A program made the translations under genes and the position numbers. 64,000 bases of DNA from NCBI RefSeq assembly GCF_009996735.1, contig NZ_JAACYI010000004.1, forward strand, positions 1 through 64,000, written 5' to 3'. This DNA is from Cellulomonas sp. APG4 (GTDB taxonomy: Bacteria > Actinomycetota > Actinomycetes > Actinomycetales > Cellulomonadaceae). The notes under the pieces were generated by a model. The model ran no database searches, had not been told where the DNA came from, and saw nothing but the letters and a program-made list of their open reading frames with translations. Positions 58,124 to 64,000 of the stretch are shown piece after piece. Position 1 is the stretch's first letter. Each line of letters starts with the position of its first letter.

Positions 58124-58401
58124 TGAGCGGGGAGACGCCGCAGGAGATCCAGGCCCAGATCGCACGCACGCGCGAGGAGCTGCGCCTCACCGTCGACGAG
58201 CTCTCCGAGCGCCTCGACCCCCGCGTGCAGGCCGAGCGCGTGAGCGAGGACGTCAAGCTCGCCGTCGCGGACCTCAAGCGCAAGGTCACGGGCGAGGCGA
58301 AGCCCTACGGGGAGCGTGAGCCCGGAAAGGCGGGCTGGGTGGTGCTGGGCTCGGCCGCTGCGCTCGTCCTGGCGCTCGGCGTCAAGATCCTGCGGCGCTG
58401 A
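58123..58401 (+). CDS. DUF3618 protein
   Basis: 92 residues: ETPQEIQAQIARTREELRLT, VDELSERLDPRVQAERVSED followed by one C-terminal transmembrane helix (VVLGSAAALVLALGVKILRR). DUF3618 proteins accompany holin-family proteins in actinobacteria. Role unknown. Confidence 0.9.
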   Translation: MSGETPQEIQAQIARTREELRLTVDELSERLDPRVQAERVSEDVKLAVADLKRKVTGEAKPYGEREPGKAGWVVLGSAAALVLALGVKILRR

Positions 58402-58426
58402 GCCGCCAGGTCAGGAGCGCGACTCG

Positions 58427-58627
58427 TCAGCCCGCGGCGCGCTGCTGCCGGGGGACGTCGAGCAGCTGGTGCACCTCGTCGGCGGGATAGCGCCGGTGAC
58501 CGCCCAGCGTCCTGACCGAGGGGATCTTCCCCGCCTCGGCCCAGCGGGACACCGTCTTGGGGTCGACGCGAAAGAGGGCCGCGACCTCAGCCGGGGTCAT
58601 CAGCACCTGACCGTCGTGCGTGCTCAT
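58427..58627 (-). CDS. bldC: Developmental regulator BldC
   Basis: 66 residues from ATG 58627 (GGAGGGAGA upstream). LMTPAEVAALFRVDPKTVSR, WAEAGKIPSVRTLGGHRRY, PADEVHQLL is the near-invariant BldC sequence, a MerR-like HTH that binds DNA as head-to-tail oligomers on direct repeats. In streptomycetes it times development. In unicellular relatives its targets are less known. Confidence 0.93.
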   Translation of the reverse strand: MSTHDGQVLMTPAEVAALFRVDPKTVSRWAEAGKIPSVRTLGGHRRYPADEVHQLLDVPRQQRAAG

Positions 58628-59044
58628 CCGGGTCTCCCTCCATTCGGGCGCGGGACGCGCGTTCCTCGCGATGCTGCCAGGTGTACCAAACCGGCGCACT
58701 CCGGGCGGGCGCTCGCCACGTGACGCGCCGGACGGATTCCGTGATCGACTCGGTGCGCCACGGCCGCGACGCGTCGGACGTCTGGGCCGAACGGGTGAAG
58801 ACCGTCGTCGTCCGGCCTCCTGCGACGGATTCCGGCGCATCCGGCAGCGACCGGTCCGTGGGACGGTGCGTCCACCGTCGCGTCCGGCGAACCGGCACGG
58901 AGCCGCTCCGCCGGCGCTCTGACCTCGCGGGTCGCCGGAACAAGCATCGGCCCTGTAGCGTTAGGACCACGACAGACACAGCACCCCGGGGCCGCACGTG
59001 ACACACGGTGCCGCCCCGCTTCTACGTCAGAGGGGGTCGGTGCC
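58628..59044. other. 417-bp intergenic region between bldC and DUF3073
   Basis: No convincing gene on either strand. GACGGATTCCG occurs twice (58731-58741 and 58824-58834). TAGCGT at 58956-58961 is a possible -10 for DUF3073 with a transcript leader of about 80 bases. Nothing else stands out. Confidence 0.5.
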
Positions 59045-59242
59045 ATGGGGCGCGGCCGTCAGAAGGCTAAGCAGACCAAGGTGGCGCGCGAGCTCAAGTA
59101 CTCGAGCTACGAGCCCAACTACCGGGCCCTCGAGCAGGAGCTCGCGTCCGGTGGCGGACGCCGCAGCGACCTCGCGACGGACACGCGCGAGCCCGCGGAC
59201 GACGAGGTCGACCCCTACGGGACGTGGCCGGACGACCGCTGA
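59045..59242 (+). CDS. DUF3073 protein
   Basis: 65 residues: MGRGRQKAKQTKVARELKYS, SYEPNYRALEQELASGG and an acidic end (DDEVDPYGTWPDD). Highly conserved small actinobacterial protein encoded beside purM. GAGGGGG precedes the ATG. Function unknown. Confidence 0.92.
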   Translation: MGRGRQKAKQTKVARELKYSSYEPNYRALEQELASGGGRRSDLATDTREPADDEVDPYGTWPDDR

Positions 59243-59351
59243 CGTCACCTCGGCCACCTCGCACGTGCACCGGCGCCCCTGACGGGGGCGCCGATCCGTC
59301 ACGGCTCCTTGCCGTGCCGCCTGCGCGCGGCGAGCCAGGGGGCCGAGCGGA

Positions 59352-60464
59352 TCAGACCGTGCGGTAGGTCCCGTCGAGCCGCACGGCTCCGGCGTGCACG
59401 CCCTTGGTCCCGCGCACCACGTCGGGGCCCACGGCGCCGTCGTCCGCGTGCACCTCCCCGAGGACCCAGCTCGGGACCCCCGCGTCGGCGAGCTGGGCGA
59501 GCGCCGCGTCGGCACCGTCCGCGCCCACCACGGCGACCATCCCGACGCCCAGGTTGAGGGTTGCCTCGAGGTCAGCCCACGGCACCTGGCCCAGGCCGCG
59601 CACCAGCTCGAACACGGGCGGGACCACCCACGACCCGCGATCCACCCGGGCGAGCGCCCCTGCGGGCAGCACGCGCGCAAGATTGGCCGCGAGGCCTCCG
59701 CCGGTCACGTGCGAGAAGGCGTGCACCTGCGCCGCCGCCGTGCGCGCGAGGGCGAGGCACGGCTTGGTGTAGAGCCGGGTCGGCTCGAGCAGCTCGAGAC
59801 CCAGGGCGCGACCGAGCTCGGGTACCTCCCGCTCGAGGCCCCAGCCCGCCACCTCGATCACTCGCCGCACGAGCGAGTAGCCGTTGGAGTGCAGACCGGA
59901 CGACGCCATCGCCAGGACGACGTCGCCCTCCCGCACGCGCTCCGGGCCCAGCAGCTCGTCGGCCTCGACCACGCCCGTCGCGGCACCGGCGACGTCGTAC
60001 TCGTCCGGGGCCAGCAGGCCCGGGTGCTCGGCCGTCTCCCCGCCCACCAGCGCGGTACCGGTCTCGGCGCACCCTCGCGCGATGCCGCGCACCACGTCGG
60101 CCACGCGCTCAGGCACCACGCGGCCCGTCGCGATGTAGTCGGTCATGAACAGCGGCTCGGCGCCCACGACCACGATGTCGTCCACGACCATGCCCACGAG
60201 GTCGATGCCGATCGTGTCGTGCACGTCGAGCGCCTGCGCGATCGCGACCTTGGTGCCCACGCCGTCGGTCGAGGTGGCGAGCAGGGGCCGCCGGTAGCGC
60301 GTGAGGGCCGTCGCGTCGAACAGGCCCGCGAACCCGCCCACGCCACCCAGCACCTGCGGACCGTGCGTCGCGCGCACCGCGTCCTTCATGAGCTCGACCG
60401 CGCGGTCCCCCGCCTCGGTGTCGACCCCGGCCGAGGCGTACGTGACCCTCGTCGTGCCGCTCAC
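59352..60464 (-). CDS. purM: Phosphoribosylformylglycinamidine cyclo-ligase
   Basis: 370 residues from GTG 60464, overlapping the purF stop (GTGA). VTYASAGVDTEAGDRAVELM, LATSTDGVGTKVAIAQAL, GIDLVGMVVDDIVVVGAEPL, DYIATGRVVPERV, ALVGGETAEHPG, SSGLHSNGYSLVR and AFSHVTGGGLAANLARVLP. It forms aminoimidazole ribotide in purine synthesis, step five. Operon with purF upstream. Confidence 0.96.
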   Translation of the reverse strand: MSGTTRVTYASAGVDTEAGDRAVELMKDAVRATHGPQVLGGVGGFAGLFDATALTRYRRPLLATSTDGVGTKVAIAQALDVHDTIGIDLVGMVVDDIVVVGAEPLFMTDYIATGRVVPERVADVVRGIARGCAETGTALVGGETAEHPGLLAPDEYDVAGAATGVVEADELLGPERVREGDVVLAMASSGLHSNGYSLVRRVIEVAGWGLEREVPELGRALGLELLEPTRLYTKPCLALARTAAAQVHAFSHVTGGGLAANLARVLPAGALARVDRGSWVVPPVFELVRGLGQVPWADLEATLNLGVGMVAVVGADGADAALAQLADAGVPSWVLGEVHADDGAVGPDVVRGTKGVHAGAVRLDGTYRTV

Positions 60465-62005
60465 GGCCGGCCCAGCGCGTCGGCGCCACCGGTCGCAGGA
60501 AGCAGGTGGGCGAGACCGTCCTCGGGCTGCCCCAGGGGGAGCTCGCTCTGCTCGGTGAGCACGGTCGCGATGCGCTGCGCCGGTGGCAGCTCGATCGGGT
60601 AGCGGCCGGTGAAGCACGCCGTGCACAACCGCGAGGACGGCTGCTCGGTCGCCGCGACCATGCCCTCGAGCGAGAGGTAGCCGAGCGAGTCCGCGCCGAT
60701 CGAGCGGCCGATCTCCTCCGGGCTGAGCCCCGTCGCGATGAGCTCGGCGCGCGACGCGAAGTCGATCCCGTAGAAGCACGGCCACATCACGGGCGGCGCC
60801 GAGATACGCACGTGCACCTCGGCCGCACCCGCCTCGCGCAGCATGCGCACGAGCGCACGCTGGGTGTTGCCGCGCACGATCGTGTCGTCCACGACCACGA
60901 GGCGCTGACCCCGGATCACCTCGCGCAAGGGGTTGAGCTTGAGCCGGATCCCGAGCTGGCGCAGCGTCTGCGACGGCTGGATGAAGGTGCGTCCCACGTA
61001 GGCGTTCTTGGTCAGGCCCTGCGCGTAGCGGATCCCCGACTCCGCGGCGTAGCCGATCGCCGCCGGCGTCCCGGACTCGGGCACGGGGATCACGATGTCC
61101 GCGTCGACGGCGTGCTCGCGTGCGAGCGCACGGCCCATCTCGACGCGAGCGGCGTGCACCGAGCGACCGGCGATCGTCGTGTCGGGGCGCGCGAGGTAGA
61201 TGTACTCGAACGAGCAGCCCGTGGGAGTGGCGGGGGCGAACCTCGTGCTGCGCAGGCCCTCGGCGTCGATCGCGATGAGCTCGCCCGGCTCGACCTCGCG
61301 GACGAGCGACGCACCGACGATGTCGAGGGCAGCCGTCTCGCTCGCCACGACCCAGCCGCGCTCGAGCCGACCGAGGACGAGGGGGCGCACGCCGTGCGGG
61401 TCACGTGCGGCGTACACCGTGTGCTCGTCCATGAAGACGAGGCAGAACGCACCGCGCAGGCGCGGCAGCACCTCGAGCGCCGTCGCCTCGAGCGTGTGGT
61501 CCGGGTCCCCCGCGAGCAGCGCCGTCACGAGCGCGGTGTCCGTCGTGTTGCCCCGCGCGAGCTCACCGCGGCGCTGGGAGCCGTAGCGCTCGGCGACGAG
61601 GTCGATGAGCTCGTCCGTGTTGGTGAGGTTCCCGTTGTGCGCGAGGGCGACCGTGCCGCCCGCCGTCGGGCCGAGCGTGGGCTGCGCGTTCTCCCACACC
61701 GACGCCCCGGTGGTCGAGTAGCGGGTGTGCCCGATCGCGAGGTGGCCGGTGAGGGCGTTGAGCGCGGTCTCGTCGAACACCTGCGAGACGAGGCCCATGT
61801 CCTTGTAGACCAGCAGCTGCTCACCGTTGGATGTGGCGATGCCGGCCGACTCCTGCCCGCGGTGCTGCAGGGCGTACAGGCCGAAGTAGGTGAGCTTGGC
61901 GACCTCCTCGCCGGGCGCCCAGACCCCGAAGACGCCGCAGGCGTCCTGGGGGCCCTTCTCACCGGGCATGAGGTCGTGCGTCAGTCGTCCGTCGGGGCGG
62001 GCCAC
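60461..62005 (-). CDS. purF: Amidophosphoribosyltransferase
   Basis: 514 residues from GTG 62005; ATG 61969 (MPGEKGPQDACGVFG) is the other candidate, and neither has a clear ribosome site. Short propeptide then the catalytic cysteine in DACGVFGVW. Glutaminase: YALQHRGQESAGIA, IGHTRYSTTG, LAHNGNLTN. PRPP domain: VVVDDTIVRGNTQRALVRML. CxxCF near the end (LCTACFTGRYP). It makes 5-phosphoribosylamine from PRPP and glutamine, the first committed purine step. It is followed by purM. Confidence 0.95.
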   Translation of the reverse strand: MARPDGRLTHDLMPGEKGPQDACGVFGVWAPGEEVAKLTYFGLYALQHRGQESAGIATSNGEQLLVYKDMGLVSQVFDETALNALTGHLAIGHTRYSTTGASVWENAQPTLGPTAGGTVALAHNGNLTNTDELIDLVAERYGSQRRGELARGNTTDTALVTALLAGDPDHTLEATALEVLPRLRGAFCLVFMDEHTVYAARDPHGVRPLVLGRLERGWVVASETAALDIVGASLVREVEPGELIAIDAEGLRSTRFAPATPTGCSFEYIYLARPDTTIAGRSVHAARVEMGRALAREHAVDADIVIPVPESGTPAAIGYAAESGIRYAQGLTKNAYVGRTFIQPSQTLRQLGIRLKLNPLREVIRGQRLVVVDDTIVRGNTQRALVRMLREAGAAEVHVRISAPPVMWPCFYGIDFASRAELIATGLSPEEIGRSIGADSLGYLSLEGMVAATEQPSSRLCTACFTGRYPIELPPAQRIATVLTEQSELPLGQPEDGLAHLLPATGGADALGRP

Positions 62006-62105
62006 GTCGCCATGGTCGCACACCCGCGGACGCCCGACAGCACCGGGGCCGAAGGCTGGGACAACGCCCGCACGCTCCGCGACGCACGGCGGAGCGGGAC
62101 CACGC

Positions 62106-62423
62106 TCAGCGCCGCGCGCGCTCCACCAGCACGGCGACGAGGGCCCCGAGCAGGGCTGCGACGACGACGCCCACGAGGGCCACGAAGACCGCCACGGGAG
62201 CCATCCCCAGGCCGGCATCCCCCTCCGACGGCCACAGCAGCACGAGCAGGAGCCCCACGACCAGGCCGACGAGGCCGCCGGTCACCACCCACGCCCGGTA
62301 GCGCGGGACCCGGCGCACCACGGCCTCGCCGACGACGCGCGGCTCGGCGGGGGTCTCGTCCGCGGGGCGCTCGTCCGTGGGGCTCTCGTCCGCGGGCCCG
62401 GGGGCAGGGGTCTGGTCGCTCAC
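62106..62423 (-). CDS. Two-helix membrane protein, unknown
   Basis: 105 residues from GTG 62423. Proline/glutamate-rich N-terminus then two transmembrane helices (AWVVTGGLVGLVVGLLLVLL, VAVFVALVGVVVAALLGALV). Located before purF on the same strand, but a 100-base gap separates them. No family recognised. Confidence 0.75.
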   Translation of the reverse strand: MSDQTPAPGPADESPTDERPADETPAEPRVVGEAVVRRVPRYRAWVVTGGLVGLVVGLLLVLLWPSEGDAGLGMAPVAVFVALVGVVVAALLGALVAVLVERARR

Positions 62424-62514
62424 CCTCGGACCGTACTCACACCGGGACCCCGCCCGCGAGCCGCGGACGGGGTCCTGGTGCACGTCACGGGTCGTCGTCA
62501 GACCCGCTCAGTCG

Positions 62515-64000
62515 TCAGGGGCGCCACCAGCCCGCGAACAGCCACCAGAGCCAGCCGAACAGCTTGCGCAGCAGCTGCTCGAGCCACGAGCCCTCGGGCT
62601 CGTCGACCTCGGCCACGGGCACGTCGAACGACGTCGTCGTCCCGGTGCCCTCGACCTCGACGGTGACCACGAGGTCACCCTCCGGGGTGCCCTCGGGCAC
62701 CGTGAAGGTGACCTCGGCGCGGCCCACCTCGTCGGTCGTGTCGACGATCGTCGGGTCGATCGGTGCGGTCGCGACGACCTCCCCGGCCACCGTCAGGCTC
62801 ACCTGCGGGTCGGCGGGCTGCGCCGTGCTGAACAGCAGCGAGGACAGCGCCACGGTCACCTCGTCACCCGGCAGGTAGCCGCCCTCGGGGGCGTCGACCT
62901 GCACGCCCACGGCCCGCTGCGCGGTGTCGGGGCTCACGGGTGAGAACTCGGCCATGTAGTCGACGAACGCCTGGAGGTCGACGCGGCCCGAGTCGGCCAC
63001 GTCGGTGCCCTCGGCGAGCGTGGCGAAGTTGTCGCCACCCGAGGCCAGGAAGGAGTTCGCGACCACGCGGTACTCACCAGCGGGGTCGAGGGCGGTGCCG
63101 TCGACCACCACGTCCTGCACACGCTCGCCCTCCGCTGCGGTCGGGTCGTACGTGTACGTGAGACCCGCGACCCCGAGCTTGAGGAACGGACGGCTCGCGC
63201 CCGCGGGCTGCCACTGCTCCTCGAGCACCTGGACCACCTGCTCGCCCGTGAGGGTCATCGTCACCAGGGTGTTGGCGAACGGCTGGACCGACGCCGCCTC
63301 CTGGTAGGTGACGTTGCCGTCCGGGTCGTCCTCACCGGTCGAGGCGTAGGTGAGGTCCGCACGCAGGCCGCCGGGGTTCATGAACGCGATCTGCGCCCCG
63401 TTGTCCTGGGTGGCCCACAGCTGGACGTCGGCCACGAGGTTCCCGAGGGTCGACTCGCCGCCCCGGTTCTCGCTGCCGTCGCTCTGGCGCGCACGCGTCA
63501 CGTCGGCCGTGATCTCGCCGAGCGAGACCGAGCCGAGCTCGTCGGCCGCGGCGACCGCCTCGTCGACGATCGCCTGGACCTCGGCGTCGGGCTCGAACGC
63601 CCCGGCGAGGGGGATGACCTCGCCCGCCTGCTCCACCACGTCACCGGTCTCGGTGTCGACCGTGAGCGCGACGCGGCCCAGGGCCTCGCCGTACTCACCG
63701 GCCTGGACCACGGTGCGGATCTCGCCGTCCACCTCGACCTCGTGCGCGAGCTGCACGTGGGTGTGACCGCCGAAGATCACGTCGACGTCGTCGACGCCCG
63801 TCACGATCTGCCCGAAGGCGTCGTCCCCGACCACGTCCTCGAGGGCCGAGCCGGACGCTCCCTCGTGGACCAGCAGGACGACGACGTCGGCCTCGCCGTT
63901 CGCGTCGTCCCCGTCCGTGAGGGCGGCCGTGACGCGGTTGACCTCGTCGACCACGGGACGCACCTCGAGCGACGCGATGCCGGCGGGCGTCACGAGGCTC
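62515..64000 (-). CDS. 5'-nucleotidase / 2',3'-cyclic phosphodiesterase (5' end beyond window)
   Basis: At least 495 residues; the N-terminus is off the right edge. The remaining metallophosphatase portion has VVVLLVHEGAS and the metal motif IFGGHTHVQLAHE. The 5'-nucleotidase C-terminal domain follows: STLGNLVADVQLWATQDNGA, AFMNPGGLRADL, QPFANTLVTMTLTGEQVVQV and NSFLASGGDNFATLAEG. A bacterial Ig-like beta domain (about the last 130 residues) and a hydrophobic end (LFGWLWWLFAGWWRP) suggest secretion and envelope retention. UshA-type enzymes salvage extracellular nucleotides. Confidence 0.92.
   Translation of the reverse strand, partial: SLVTPAGIASLEVRPVVDEVNRVTAALTDGDDANGEADVVVLLVHEGASGSALEDVVGDDAFGQIVTGVDDVDVIFGGHTHVQLAHEVEVDGEIRTVVQAGEYGEALGRVALTVDTETGDVVEQAGEVIPLAGAFEPDAEVQAIVDEAVAAADELGSVSLGEITADVTRARQSDGSENRGGESTLGNLVADVQLWATQDNGAQIAFMNPGGLRADLTYASTGEDDPDGNVTYQEAASVQPFANTLVTMTLTGEQVVQVLEEQWQPAGASRPFLKLGVAGLTYTYDPTAAEGERVQDVVVDGTALDPAGEYRVVANSFLASGGDNFATLAEGTDVADSGRVDLQAFVDYMAEFSPVSPDTAQRAVGVQVDAPEGGYLPGDEVTVALSSLLFSTAQPADPQVSLTVAGEVVATAPIDPTIVDTTDEVGRAEVTFTVPEGTPEGDLVVTVEVEGTGTTTSFDVPVAEVDEPEGSWLEQLLRKLFGWLWWLFAGWWRP

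Overview
The window is very GC-rich DNA from an actinobacterium. Gene content points to a Cellulomonas-like member of the Micrococcales: a bldC / DUF3073 / purM / purF neighbourhood, an ECF42 sigma factor beside a DGPF protein, GTG starts, and many genes whose start codon lies 6-8 bases after a TANNNT -10 box (leaderless transcripts). The genus is an inference. The window holds one complete prophage inside ordinary chromosome.

Left chromosome (1-2271): a DGPF/YCII protein translationally coupled to an ECF42-type sigma factor that runs off the left edge, then tRNA-Lys(TTT) at 2272-2344.

Prophage (about 2309-40004, 37.7 kb): a siphovirus-type genome inserted at the 3' end of tRNA-Lys. It is flanked by 40-bp repeats (2309-2348 and 39965-40004) that differ at two positions, and these two changes compensate each other in the T-arm. 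Order: a leftward XRE repressor and a rightward MerR/excisionase-like HTH gene from back-to-back leaderless promoters; a tightly overlapping rightward operon (2658-16139) of small proteins, two ParB-like proteins, a sliding-clamp-like protein, a 43-aa J-domain core, an HTH protein, a nucleoside-deoxyribosyltransferase-like protein, DUF4326, several zinc-knuckle proteins and an HNH/replication-like protein; a 354-bp non-coding block with hairpins; HNH nuclease, terminases, portal, protease, HK97 capsid; connectors, tail tube, chaperone pair with a -1 frameshift, tape measure, tail tip, beta-helix tail spike; membrane/lysis proteins, M15 endolysin, r1t-like holin; then lysogeny cargo (a two-gene module behind a palindromic operator, a small protein, a DUF732-like lipoprotein) and a tyrosine integrase. 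Two further leftward cargo genes (3071-3391, 12791-13561) lie antisense within the early operon.

The most interesting inference concerns attachment. The repressor reading frame crosses the attL core and stops at a TAA supplied by the host tRNA anticodon loop. In the excised phage the same frame would continue through attP for 29 more residues. In the lysogen those 29 codons are fused instead to the chromosomal GNAT acetyltransferase at attR. This is the layout of the integration-dependent immunity systems known from mycobacteriophages such as BPs.

Right chromosome (40005-64000): GNAT acetyltransferase, a membrane protein with a probable frameshift near its start, LLM oxidoreductase, RluA-type pseudouridine synthase, AlkZ-like winged-helix protein, a 1437-aa P-loop NTPase with a helical-repeat-like C-terminal half, an EAL protein, a cysteine-less IscA-like protein, SDR, MscS channel, DUF1801, GlsB-type membrane protein, galE behind three 20-bp-spaced repeats, a second LLM enzyme, a zincin, tRNA-Glu/Asp/Phe with a strong terminator, a holin-family/DUF3618 pair, bldC, DUF3073, purM-purF, and a 5'-nucleotidase cut by the right edge.
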